Assembly (NCBI GenBank): GCA_043804635.1
Contig: JAZDIU010000084.1
Coordinates: 1-23,043, forward strand
Direction of reading: 5' to 3'
Length of the DNA stretch: 23,043 nt
DNA from: JAZDIU01 sp043804635
GTDB lineage: Bacteria; Chloroflexota; Dehalococcoidia; Dehalococcoidales; UBA2162
The notes below the pieces were generated by a model. That model saw only the letters and a list, made by a program, of their open reading frames with translations. It made no database searches and had not been told where the DNA came from. A program made the position numbers and the translations under genes. Shown in pieces: positions 7,436 to 14,705 of this stretch. Numbering within the stretch: the first letter of the stretch is position 1; every line of letters starts with the position of its first letter.

Positions 7436-8434
7436 ATGACACAGGAAAAGCCATCACCTGAACTGCACGTCAGTAGCTGGTATGATAAGCCTCTGGACTA
7501 TAAGACCGTTCTCTACGAAGCGAACCACGAGACACACGTGGCGAAAGTCACCCTCAACCGACCGGATAGAATGAATGCCTTGAGCGTCCAGCTTCTCGGC
7601 GAGATGTTTCACGCCATCAAGGTCGCTGAACGAGATAACGATATCAATGTAATTGTCCTGAAAGGCTCCGGGCGCTGTTTCAGCGCCGGCTATGACTTAG
7701 CGGGAGGCGTTCCTGCCGGAGCGGATAGGGGAACGAATAGCCCGGACTTCGGCTCTCAGTACGTGGGTCTCTCACACTGGGCGAGATGGCTGATTAATCA
7801 ATACTGGCAGATAGTGGAGCTATCCAAAATTGTGATCGCCCAGACGCACGGATACGTCCTGGCTGGAGGCTCGGAGTTGTGCTTCGCCTGCGACCTCGTG
7901 GTGACCACTCCCAACTGCCAGTTCGGTTACCCGCCGGTGAGAGCGATGCCTGCCCCCGACCTGATGTGGTTTCCCTGGCTTTTGCCCAAAAGAAAAGCCG
8001 CCGAGATGATTTATACAGGGGACAGCATTACCGGCGAAGAAGCCTTCAAGCATGGAATGGTAAACTATTGCGTCGACGAGAAAGAAATCGATGAATTCAC
8101 CGAAACGTTTGCCAAGCGGGTGGCACTGATTCCCTGGCAGATGAACTCCCTGCGTAAAAGAGGCTTCCAGAAAGCTTACGACCTGATGGGAATGAAAACG
8201 GCGCTGGAAATATTTGCCTTACTGCACGAGGAGTTCAGGGGGCTGGACAGGATAAAGCAAATGGGCGAGTTAATGAGAAAGGTCCCTCTCCGGGAATACC
8301 TCACTACCCGGGACAAGCCATATCAGGACTACCGGACTCAGGAAGAAGCCATTTTGAAACGAGCAAACAGGGAAGGGGAAGCGTGGAGGGGAGTTTCGGA
8401 AACGGTTAAGCCCAAGACAGAGCCGGGGAAATAG
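7436..8434 (+). CDS. Enoyl-CoA hydratase/isomerase (crotonase) family protein
   Basis: This is a crotonase-fold acyl-CoA enzyme of 332 residues, longer than the usual 260 because of a 30-residue N-terminal lead and a C-terminal charged tail. VTLNRPDRMNALS (38-50) opens the fold. The oxyanion-hole segments are FSAGYDL (82-88) and AGGSELCFACDL (143-154). E147 occupies the position of one catalytic glutamate of rat hydratase (E144). The second (E164) is replaced: the sequence reads QFGYPPV, with P167 where FGxPE is usual. A classical hydratase reaction is therefore doubtful, and isomerase, hydrolase or another acyl-CoA chemistry is possible. A strong AAGGAGG lies 8 nt before the ATG. The gene ends 3 bp from the convergent acpS. 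No substrate can be assigned. Confidence 0.88.
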   Translation: MTQEKPSPELHVSSWYDKPLDYKTVLYEANHETHVAKVTLNRPDRMNALSVQLLGEMFHAIKVAERDNDINVIVLKGSGRCFSAGYDLAGGVPAGADRGTNSPDFGSQYVGLSHWARWLINQYWQIVELSKIVIAQTHGYVLAGGSELCFACDLVVTTPNCQFGYPPVRAMPAPDLMWFPWLLPKRKAAEMIYTGDSITGEEAFKHGMVNYCVDEKEIDEFTETFAKRVALIPWQMNSLRKRGFQKAYDLMGMKTALEIFALLHEEFRGLDRIKQMGELMRKVPLREYLTTRDKPYQDYRTQEEAILKRANREGEAWRGVSETVKPKTEPGK

Positions 8435-8437
8435 CTG

Positions 8438-8803
8438 TCATTTCACGTCGCTGACAACGAAGGCAACGGCATATTCCCGGGAGTGAGAAAGGCTAATCGC
8501 TAAATTATCCAGACCAAGGTCGGCGGCTTTAGCTCTGGCTTTATCATATAAATGAACCAGCGGCTTGCCGCCGGGTTCAGCCATAACTTCTATCTCACGC
8601 CAGCTAACACCTTTGGTGCCGGTGCCCAGGGCTTTCATCACTGCTTCTTTGGCGACAAAACGAACTGCCAGAGCTTCGGTCTTGCCGCGGCACAAGGCAA
8701 GCTCGGAGGCAGTGTATATTCGATGAAGGAACCTATGACCCCAACGGTCTATAGCTTCCTGGATACGTTCTATTTCGATTATGTCTATACCTACCGAATG
8801 CAT
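8438..8803 (-). CDS. acpS: Holo-[acyl-carrier-protein] synthase AcpS
   Basis: AcpS transfers 4'-phosphopantetheine from CoA to a serine of apo-acyl carrier protein and so activates fatty acid synthesis. The 121-residue product has the usual length. It contains GIDIIEIERI (5-14) with metal-binding D7, then RFLHRIYTASEL, then the signature RFVAKEAVMKALGTG (48-62) with E53. The C-terminal ISLSHSREYAVAFV completes the fold. ATG at 8803 is the only sensible start. No Shine-Dalgarno is visible, and a good promoter ends only about 10 bases upstream, which suggests a nearly leaderless transcript. It is divergent from the small zinc-ribbon gene. Confidence 0.96.
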   Translation of the reverse strand: MHSVGIDIIEIERIQEAIDRWGHRFLHRIYTASELALCRGKTEALAVRFVAKEAVMKALGTGTKGVSWREIEVMAEPGGKPLVHLYDKARAKAADLGLDNLAISLSHSREYAVAFVVSDVK

Positions 8804-8812
8804 AAGTAGCCT

Positions 8813-8841
8813 ATTCTAACACAACAGCCTCACTTTCTCAA
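8813..8841 (-). promoter_or_regulatory. acpS promoter, very close to the start codon
   Basis: On the minus strand TTGAGA (8836-8841), a 17-bp spacer and TAGAAT (8813-8818) give two elements each with 5 of 6 consensus matches. The predicted transcription start falls about 3-4 nt before the acpS ATG at 8803. Confidence 0.55.
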
Positions 8842-8880
8842 ACAATATGTCCAGATACAAAAGATTCTTGGAAAAACCTA

Positions 8881-8909
8881 TTGACAGTGCGTAAATTATG
8901 GTCTATCCT
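8881..8909 (+). promoter_or_regulatory. Promoter of the small zinc-ribbon gene
   Basis: Perfect TTGACA (8881-8886), a 17-bp spacer and TATCCT (8904-8909, 4 of 6 matches to TATAAT). The predicted start near 8916 leaves a short leader containing the Shine-Dalgarno sequence. Confidence 0.65.
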
Positions 8910-8935
8910 TTCTAATAAGGAAAGGAGGTGAATAG

Positions 8936-9073
8936 ATGCAAGGATATTGTGTAAAGTGCCGGACGAGAAGAGATATGAAGAATACCAAATCCATCACCAT
9001 GAAGAACGGCAGACCAGCAACCCAGGGCGTTTGCCCGGTTTGCGGTACCAAGATGTTCAGAATCGGAAAGTAG
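8936..9073 (+). CDS. 45-residue zinc-ribbon protein, DUF5679-like, function unknown
   Basis: The short frame MQGYCVKCRTRRDMK ... RIGK has two CxxC knuckles (C5/C8 and C33/C36) that would bind one zinc. The middle holds the segment TMKNGRPATQGVCPVCGTK. This pattern (YCVKC, MKNGRPA, GxCPxCG) is what I know as the DUF5679 family of tiny zinc ribbons found in archaea and some bacteria. The assignment is from memory and not searched. An ideal AAAGGAGGTG (8921-8930) lies 5 nt before the ATG, a promoter sits at 8881-8909 and a 15-bp-stem terminator follows 18 bp after the stop. It is thus a complete, probably well-expressed single-gene unit. No enzymatic function is suggested; nucleic-acid or ribosome binding is a guess. 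Confidence 0.85.
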   Translation: MQGYCVKCRTRRDMKNTKSITMKNGRPATQGVCPVCGTKMFRIGK

Positions 9074-9091
9074 TATTTTTATAGGATAACC

Positions 9092-9126
9092 AAAAGGCTA
9101 GGTATCTGTGGATACCTAGCCTTTTT
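9092..9126 (+). terminator. Intrinsic terminator after the zinc-ribbon gene
   Basis: A perfect 15-bp stem (AAAAGGCTAGGTATC, loop TGTG, then its complement) ends in a run of five T. With its A-rich left flank it could also work in the reverse direction. Confidence 0.92.
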
Positions 9127-9146
9127 CCGTTTAACGAGGTCACGAC

Positions 9147-9550
9147 TTACCTTGCTCTTCTAAACACATACATATCTAATCCAATTTCAATTGGCACCAT
9201 CTGAAGTCTATATTTATAGTTCCTCGTATTTAGTAAATTCTCTGGTTTTAATAGGGGCTGTTTTGAACAGCCCCTATTAAAACCAACTAGTAATCCAACC
9301 CTTGGATGAAAGACCTGGATACTCCTGGTGCTGGGTTCGGGAGGAACATATCTGGGACGCATCATCTCATTGTCCTCATGGTCGGTGATGTGACAGTGCC
9401 AGGCGTACCACTTATGGTTGTAATCAGCGCCAGTGCCAGTAATAATGTCCAGATAACAGAAAACCGACCTTTCATTGAAATATTTCTCCTTCTACTTAAT
9501 ACTCTTTTTGTTAATGGTTTCAACTCCCGGCTATTTTCCCCTGAATTCAC
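9147..9550 (-). pseudogene. Decayed multicopper oxidase (C-terminal copper-site fragment)
   Basis: The frame open from 9491 to 9147 encodes NHKWYAWHCHITDHEDNEMM at about 9360-9419. Its H-C-H-x3-H-x4-M arrangement is the C-terminal type-1/type-3 copper site of multicopper oxidases. The rest of the enzyme (about 400 residues) is missing and this frame has no start codon upstream of the motif. Just upstream, in another frame, a GTG at 9550 with GGAGG before it opens a segment including MKGRFSVIWTLLLALALITT, which looks like a signal peptide or membrane anchor. One reading is an internal deletion joining the 5' end of a gene to its 3' end, followed by a shift. The other is that the hydrophobic frame is only a shadow. 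A preceding short frame (9547-9615, ending EEVNCM) may be a further remnant. Confidence 0.6.
9244..9284. repeat. Perfect 19-bp-stem palindrome inside the decayed region
   Basis: GGTTTTAATAGGGGCTG at 9244-9260 is exactly inverted at 9268-9284. The centre TTTTGAA adds two more pairs, leaving a 3-nt loop. The arm core TTTAATAGGGGC matches the arm of the hairpin after dnaK (TTTAAGAGGGGC) at 11 of 12 bases. No T-run follows on either side, so it is not a standard terminator. Confidence 0.75.
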
Positions 9551-9619
9551 ATACAGTTTACCTCCTCTACAACCCGATTTGAATCTTCAGTCAGTTTGGC
9601 TATTTCTTTTTCTATTTAT

Positions 9620-9888
9620 AGAATAATTATTGGAGAACTACCATACGTAAACTTACGGAAGTTTAACCCGAGAGAACCCCTATATTGGGAAAATGCTTCA
9701 ATTTCCTATAAATATAAAATCTGACGCAAAAAACGAAGTTGTCACAAATAAAAAGAACTGGAGTGGAAAATTGTCTGCTATGACAATGGTTGTTGTTTTT
9801 CCACTCCAGTTCCTTCTTTTCTTCTGCCCGTACCGGTAAGCTTGGAATTAGCTGTTCCTTAACATACCCAGTTTTTTAATACAAACCC
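9620..9888. other. Gene-free AT-rich stretch before hrcA
   Basis: Between the decayed oxidase region and the hrcA promoter I see no frame with a ribosome site or family resemblance. It contains a small palindrome (CGTAAACTTACG at about 9647-9658) and the large hairpin at 9755-9812. No promoter of good quality was found before 9889. Confidence 0.6.
9755..9812. repeat. Large hairpin with 16-bp perfect stem and inner hairpin
   Basis: GAACTGGAGTGGAAAA (9755-9770) is perfectly inverted at 9797-9812. The 26-nt loop contains a second small inverted repeat (TTGTC at 9771-9775 with GACAA at 9782-9786). On the plus strand the stem is followed by the pyrimidine-rich CTTCTTTTCTTCT. It could be a terminator, a structured RNA end, or the relic of a miniature element; the sequence alone does not decide. 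Confidence 0.6.
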
Positions 9889-9917
9889 TTGACAAATACG
9901 AGTATTAAGGTCAAAAT
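9889..9917 (+). promoter_or_regulatory. Promoter of the hrcA-grpE-dnaK-dnaJ operon
   Basis: Perfect TTGACA (9889-9894), a 17-bp spacer and CAAAAT (9912-9917, 4 of 6). The predicted start near 9924 coincides with the left arm of the CIRCE element, the usual arrangement for a HrcA-repressed vegetative promoter. The spacer contains a small palindrome (AATACGAGTATT, 9895-9906), and GAGTATTA occurs twice (9900-9907 and 9919-9926). Confidence 0.7.
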
Positions 9918-9921
9918 AGAG

Positions 9922-9952
9922 TATTAGCAGTCCAAGGCTTTGACTGCTAATA
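9922..9952. promoter_or_regulatory. CIRCE operator (symmetrical variant) for HrcA
   Basis: Arms TTAGCAGTC (9924-9932) and GACTGCTAA (9942-9950) are perfectly inverted around a 9-bp spacer. The consensus CIRCE is TTAGCACTC-N9-GAGTGCTAA, so each arm has one change (C to G, with its complement) that keeps the symmetry. The symmetry extends two more pairs to 9922 and 9952. It lies 10 bp before the hrcA start, immediately followed by the ribosome site AGGAGG. Confidence 0.88.
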
Positions 9953-9962
9953 GGAGGGTGGG

Positions 9963-10994
9963 ATGATGTTATCGGCAAGAGCAGAGACGATACTCAAGTC
10001 TATCATTGGAGAGTATATAGTTAGCGGCGTCCCGGTATCATCGCAGAGAGTGACCGATAAGTGCGGGCTGAGAGTTAGCCCGGCGACCATCCGCAATGAG
10101 ATGATGAACCTGGAACAGGAGGGCTATATTACGCGTCCGCACACATCCGCCGGCAGTATACCTTCGGATAGAGGCTATCGGTACTACGTGGATTCCGAGG
10201 TTGACTTTGAGCTTCCTCTAACCGAGCAACGTATGGTAAGCCATCTTTTTCACCAAGTTGAGGAGAAACTGGAAGACTGGATAGGGCTGGCAACAACACT
10301 CATCGCCCAGCTAGCCCAAAACATGGCTCTGGTGACCGGACCTAAACCAGCCGACTCCCGATTTATGTACGTAGAATTGATTGCTTTGCAAGGCCCAATG
10401 GCGCTTGCCGTCTTTGTATTGCATGGTGCTAAAATAAGACAGCAACTGGTAAATCTTAGTTCACCTATTTCTCAATCAGTTCTAACCGCAATCGCCTACA
10501 AGCTGAACCAAGCTTATTACGGATTAACTACGACTGAAATTTCTCTCAAAGATATTGAGCTTTCATTCGCTGAAAGGTATTTGACCGATTGTCTAATAAA
10601 ACTAATGCAGGCTGAAGACGAACAGGAGTACGGCGAGCCTCACGTCGAGGGTTTACAATTTACACTGAACCAGCCAGAATTTGCCGATAGCCACAGGGTG
10701 CAGGGTCTCGTCAAATTGGTGGAGCAAAGGAACTTACTCAGGTCAATCGCACCCGCGGAGAGTGATAGGGCGCGGATATTTATCGGCAGAGAAAATAAGA
10801 CTGAAGCTCTTCAAAATTGCAGCGTCGTCACTATTGGATACGGCTTACCGCGTGAGGCTTTAGGGACGATAGGTGTAATCGGTTCCACCCGAATGCAATA
10901 TGCCCACACCATCGCTACCGTAAACTACCTTTCTTCGGTGCTGAGCGAACTGGTAGCCAGGTTGTATGGTAAAAGTAGCCGGGCGGATAAATAA
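9963..10994 (+). CDS. hrcA: Heat-inducible transcription repressor HrcA
   Basis: HrcA binds CIRCE operators and represses chaperone genes; its folding depends on GroE in well-studied bacteria. The 343-residue product has the N-terminal winged helix (about 5-75: SSQRVTDKCGLRVSPATIRN) and the signature TSAGSIPSDRGYRYYVD (61-77). The long regulatory domain closes with IGVIGSTRMQYAHTIATVNY. ATG 9963 lies 5 nt after GGAGG; ATG 9966, directly following, would be 8 nt away and is equally possible. Length is typical. It heads the operon with grpE 13 bp downstream and represses itself through the adjacent operator. Confidence 0.97.
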   Translation: MMLSARAETILKSIIGEYIVSGVPVSSQRVTDKCGLRVSPATIRNEMMNLEQEGYITRPHTSAGSIPSDRGYRYYVDSEVDFELPLTEQRMVSHLFHQVEEKLEDWIGLATTLIAQLAQNMALVTGPKPADSRFMYVELIALQGPMALAVFVLHGAKIRQQLVNLSSPISQSVLTAIAYKLNQAYYGLTTTEISLKDIELSFAERYLTDCLIKLMQAEDEQEYGEPHVEGLQFTLNQPEFADSHRVQGLVKLVEQRNLLRSIAPAESDRARIFIGRENKTEALQNCSVVTIGYGLPREALGTIGVIGSTRMQYAHTIATVNYLSSVLSELVARLYGKSSRADK

Positions 10995-11007
10995 AACCGG
11001 AGGTTAG

Positions 11008-11589
11008 ATGGTGAAAGAGGAACGAACCTCTAAAAAAGAAACTGCAAAAGAAGAGATTAGCCAAGAAGAACCAACTACCAAAGCAGAAGTGGTTACTGAA
11101 GAGGATATAGAGGTATTAAAGAAAGCCCTGTCTGAAGCGAAAGCAAAAGCTGAAGCTAATCTGGCTGGCTGGCAAAGAGCTCAGGCAGATTTTACTAATT
11201 ATAAGAACCGCCTCGAACAGGAAAAAATAGAGACTATTAAATGGGCAAATTTCAAAGTTATAGAAAGCCTGATGCCGGTCCTCGATGATCTGGAACGGGC
11301 ACTAGCATCTTTACCAAAGGAACTAGCTGAAGTTAGCTGGGTAAATGGCATCAAATTAATCGACCGTAAAGTGCGGGATATACTTGAAGCTCAGGGGCTA
11401 TCGACTATTAAAGCGGTCGGAGAACCATTCGACCCGCGTTTTCATGAAGCGGTAAGGCAGGCTAAAGGTAAGGAAGGAATAGTTATAGAGGAAATGCAAA
11501 AGGGATATATGTTTCGCGACCGGGTAATCCGCCCGAGTCAGGTGGCAGTGGGTGTCAAGAAAGAAACAGAGCCAAAGGAGGAGAGCTAG
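11008..11589 (+). CDS. grpE: Nucleotide exchange factor GrpE
   Basis: GrpE releases ADP from DnaK. The 193-residue product starts with a lysine/glutamate-rich disordered segment (1-35), then a long coiled-coil helix (about 36-95, with GWQRAQADFTNYKNRLEQEK) for dimerisation. The beta domain near the end carries the family signature around FDPRFHEAV and GYMFRDRVIRPSQVAVG. GGAGG (10999-11003) precedes the ATG by 4 nt. It lies 13 bp after hrcA and 2 bp before dnaK, so the three are surely co-transcribed. Confidence 0.97.
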   Translation: MVKEERTSKKETAKEEISQEEPTTKAEVVTEEDIEVLKKALSEAKAKAEANLAGWQRAQADFTNYKNRLEQEKIETIKWANFKVIESLMPVLDDLERALASLPKELAEVSWVNGIKLIDRKVRDILEAQGLSTIKAVGEPFDPRFHEAVRQAKGKEGIVIEEMQKGYMFRDRVIRPSQVAVGVKKETEPKEES

Positions 11590-11591
11590 CT

Positions 11592-13517
11592 ATGGCGAAG
11601 GCTATCGGTATCGATTTAGGAACAACCAAAAGCGTGGTTTCAGTTATGGAGGGCGGCGAGCCAAAAGTGATTGTCGGCACTGATGGTGTTAGAGTGACAC
11701 CATCAGTGGTGGCGATAAATAAACAGGGTGAGCGTCTGGTAGGGCAAATAGCCAAACGCCAAGCAGTAGTCAATCCGGAAAATACCATATACAGTATTAA
11801 GCGATTTATGGGCCGCAAATGGGGCGAACCGGCTGGACGAGAATTACCGGTTGAAGAAGACGCCCGCCGCAAGACGTATAAAGTAGTCAAGGGTCCCAAT
11901 AACGAAGTGCGGGTGGCGATGGGAGGGAAGGAATACAGCCCGCCTGAAATTTCTGCGATGATTTTGCAGAAGCTTAGAGCAGACGCTGAGGCTTATCTCG
12001 GTGAAAAGATTACCGAAGCGGTGATTACCGTCCCGGCATACTTTAATGACTCCCAGCGGCAGGCGACCAAAGACGCCGGTGAAATTGCCGGGCTCAAGGT
12101 GCTACGCATAATCAATGAACCAACGGCGGCTTCGCTAGCGTTCGGCCTCGATAAGAAAAAGGAGGGAACTATCGTTGTCTACGACCTCGGCGGCGGCACT
12201 TTCGATGTTTCGATCCTGGATATCGGAGAGGGGGCTTTCCAGGTTAAATCAACCGCCGGTGATACTCATCTTGGCGGTGATGATTTCGACCAGAGGATAA
12301 TGGATTGGGTTGCTACCGAGTTCAAACGCGACCAGGGTATAGATTTAAGACAGGACAAGATGGCAATGCAGCGGGTTAGGGAAGCCGCCGAGAAAGCTAA
12401 GATTGAGCTGACTACTGTGGTACAAGCCGAGGTTAACCTACCCTTCATCACGGCTGATGCCAGCGGTCCCAAGCACCTTAATATGACTCTTACGAGAGCT
12501 AAACTGGAACAACTGGTAGGCGACCTGGTCGAAAAGACGCTCGGTCCCTGCAAACAGGCTCTAACCGATGCTGGAATCAGTGCGTCCCAACTCAATGAAG
12601 TACTCCTGGTTGGTTCTCAAACCAGAATGCCTTTGGTTCAACAGAAAGTAAAGGAGTTTTTCAATAGAGAACCGAACAGGGGTGTCAACCCTGAAGAGGC
12701 AGTGTCACTTGGTGCGGCTATCCAGGCCGGAGTACTCAAAGGAGAGGTCAAAGAAGTCCTCTTGCTGGACGTTAGCCCATTGACTCTTGGTATCGAAACG
12801 CTGGGTGGAGTGGCAACACCACTAATTCCACGCAACACCACTATCCCGACATCTAAGAGCCAGGTTTTTAGCACTGCCGCCGACAATCAGCCCAGTGTAG
12901 AAATCCATATTCTCCAGGGGGAAAGACCTATGGCAACCGATAACAGAACACTGGGGAGGTTCATTCTCGACGGTATCCTTCCAGCACCGCGCGGTCTGCC
13001 ACAGGTTGAAGTCACTTTCGATATCGACGCTAACGGCATTCTGAGTGTTAAGGCTCGTGATAAGGGGACGGGAAAGGAACAGAAAATTACCATAACCGTT
13101 TCCAGCGGTCTCTCTAAGGATGAAGTAGAGAAGATGAGACGAGAAGCTGAGACGCACGCAAGTGAAGACACAGCACGCCGTGAACTCGCCGAAGCTAAGA
13201 ATAATGCCGACGCTCTGGTTTATACTGCCGAAAAGACCCTCCGGGAGCAGAAGGAAAAGATACCCCAGGAAGTGAATCAGGAGGTGGAAGGTAAAATCCA
13301 GACGGTGCGTTCGGCTCTAGCTAGCGACAACGCTGCCGCCATCAACCAAGCAGCACAGGAGTTAAGCCAGGCTTTACAAAAGATAGGAGCCGCCGCTTAT
13401 GGTCAGCAGCAGCAACAGCCGCCACCCGGCGGAGAGCAACAACCGCCACCTTCAGGCGAAGAGAAAAAAGGACCTGAAGACGAAGGTACCATTAATGGCG
13501 AATTCCGTGAAGTGTAA
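11592..13517 (+). CDS. dnaK: Chaperone protein DnaK (Hsp70)
   Basis: This is the ATP-dependent Hsp70 chaperone working with DnaJ and GrpE. The 641-residue product has the normal size. The first signature reads IGIDLGTTKSVVSV (5-18), with K13 where most DnaKs have asparagine (GTTNS). The second is VYDLGGGTFDVSILD, and the third LLVGSQTRMPLVQQKV. The substrate-binding domain follows (DVSPLTLGIETLGG). The lid ends in a low-complexity Q/P-rich linker (QQQQQPPPGGEQQPPP) and the tail GEFREV. AAAGGAGGAG (11575-11584) lies upstream. A hairpin follows 29 bp after the stop, before dnaJ. Confidence 0.98.
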   Translation: MAKAIGIDLGTTKSVVSVMEGGEPKVIVGTDGVRVTPSVVAINKQGERLVGQIAKRQAVVNPENTIYSIKRFMGRKWGEPAGRELPVEEDARRKTYKVVKGPNNEVRVAMGGKEYSPPEISAMILQKLRADAEAYLGEKITEAVITVPAYFNDSQRQATKDAGEIAGLKVLRIINEPTAASLAFGLDKKKEGTIVVYDLGGGTFDVSILDIGEGAFQVKSTAGDTHLGGDDFDQRIMDWVATEFKRDQGIDLRQDKMAMQRVREAAEKAKIELTTVVQAEVNLPFITADASGPKHLNMTLTRAKLEQLVGDLVEKTLGPCKQALTDAGISASQLNEVLLVGSQTRMPLVQQKVKEFFNREPNRGVNPEEAVSLGAAIQAGVLKGEVKEVLLLDVSPLTLGIETLGGVATPLIPRNTTIPTSKSQVFSTAADNQPSVEIHILQGERPMATDNRTLGRFILDGILPAPRGLPQVEVTFDIDANGILSVKARDKGTGKEQKITITVSSGLSKDEVEKMRREAETHASEDTARRELAEAKNNADALVYTAEKTLREQKEKIPQEVNQEVEGKIQTVRSALASDNAAAINQAAQELSQALQKIGAAAYGQQQQQPPPGGEQQPPPSGEEKKGPEDEGTINGEFREV

Positions 13518-13546
13518 ACAAAAAAGGTTTATAATATAATAGGGAG

Positions 13547-13573
13547 TTTAAGAGGGGCGATGCCCCTCTTAAA
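13547..13573. terminator. Hairpin between dnaK and dnaJ (terminator or mRNA-processing site)
   Basis: TTTAAGAGGGGC, loop GAT, then the perfect complement gives a 12-bp stem. On the plus strand it is followed by TTTATAG, only moderately T-rich. It may stop part of the dnaK transcript so that dnaJ is made in smaller amounts, or protect the dnaK mRNA end. Its arm matches the palindrome at 9244-9284 at 11 of 12 core bases. Confidence 0.55.
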
Positions 13574-13621
13574 TTTATAGCACACTTTTTTTAGGAAGAT
13601 AGTAAAAATACAAGGTTTAAT

Positions 13622-14686
13622 ATGCCAGCCAAGAGTGACTATTATGAAATCCTCGGTGTAAGTAGAAATGCAACCGAGAACGAAATAAAGAAGGCTTTTC
13701 GAGAGTTAGCCTTTAAGTATCATCCCGACCACAACCATGGCGTCGGTGCCGAGGAAAAGTTTAAAACAATAAACGAAGCCTATGAAGTGCTCTCTAATCC
13801 GGATAAGAGAGCGGCTTACGACCGTTTCGGGCACACTGACGGCGGAATGTGGCAAAACGCCGATAGCTTCAATTTCGGCGGCTTAGGTGACATTTTCGAC
13901 GCTTTTTTTGGTGCAACAACAGCGGCCCGCCCGGTGCGACAGCGCGGTGCCGATCTTTACAACGAAGTCGCTATCACCTTTACAGAAGCGGCTTTTGGCG
14001 TGGAAAAAGAAATTAACGTATTACGCACGGAGCGCTGTTCTGTCTGCCACGGTACCGGTTCTCAAATCGGCACACAGTCCGAGCGGTGTCCGAGCTGCAG
14101 CGGCAGCGGGCAAATACGCCGGTCCGCACAGAGCATGTTCGGTCGCTTTACCAATATCGTCACCTGTCCTCAATGCCAGGGCGAGGGCACAATCATTGCC
14201 GAACCCTGTCCGCAGTGCCATGGTGAAGGTGTAGAAAAACATCAGCGCCGCCTTCTGGTTAAAATCCCGGCCGGAATCGATAATGGCTTCCGTCTACGCC
14301 TGAGTGGTGAGGGCGATACGGGACGAAGAGGCGGCTCTTCAGGTAATCTCTATATCGAAATTACTGTCCAAGAGCATGAGCTTTTTACTCGAGACGGTAA
14401 TAATATTCTTTATAAGCTGCCAATAAACTTTGCGCAAGCTGCCCTCGGCAGTGAAGTAGCAGTGCCGACACTAGAAGGAAAATCTAAACTCAAGATTCCT
14501 GCCGGCAGTCAAACTGGGCATATCTTCCGACTTAAAAAGATGGGAATTCCTTATTTTAACGGGAATGGACGTGGGGACCAGCTAATTGAGCTACGGGTGG
14601 TTACTCCTGAGTCTTTGACTAAGGAACAACGCCGTCTTTTCGAGGAATTAGCTAACAGTCTAAACGCGGGGCAAAAGGACAAATAG
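13622..14686 (+). CDS. dnaJ: Chaperone protein DnaJ (Hsp40)
   Basis: DnaJ delivers substrates to DnaK and stimulates its ATPase. The 354-residue product has a J-domain (5-70) with the HPD triplet at 34-36. A short glycine/phenylalanine region follows (70-98). The zinc-finger domain has all eight cysteines in four CxxCxGxG motifs (C139/142, C156/159, C182/185, C196/199), and the C-terminal substrate domains complete a type I protein. The ribosome site is weak (AAGG, 13612-13615). It lies 104 bp after dnaK beyond a hairpin. Two TATAAT-like strings (13530-13540) lie in the gap but lack a matching -35. It ends 19 bp from the convergent gpsA. Confidence 0.97.
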   Translation: MPAKSDYYEILGVSRNATENEIKKAFRELAFKYHPDHNHGVGAEEKFKTINEAYEVLSNPDKRAAYDRFGHTDGGMWQNADSFNFGGLGDIFDAFFGATTAARPVRQRGADLYNEVAITFTEAAFGVEKEINVLRTERCSVCHGTGSQIGTQSERCPSCSGSGQIRRSAQSMFGRFTNIVTCPQCQGEGTIIAEPCPQCHGEGVEKHQRRLLVKIPAGIDNGFRLRLSGEGDTGRRGGSSGNLYIEITVQEHELFTRDGNNILYKLPINFAQAALGSEVAVPTLEGKSKLKIPAGSQTGHIFRLKKMGIPYFNGNGRGDQLIELRVVTPESLTKEQRRLFEELANSLNAGQKDK

Positions 14687-14705
14687 TTAGTAGAAGACGA
14701 GCAAT

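Noticed and set aside
13530..13540. dnaJ promoter at the tandem TATAAT strings
   Set aside because: No acceptable -35 element 16-18 bp upstream.
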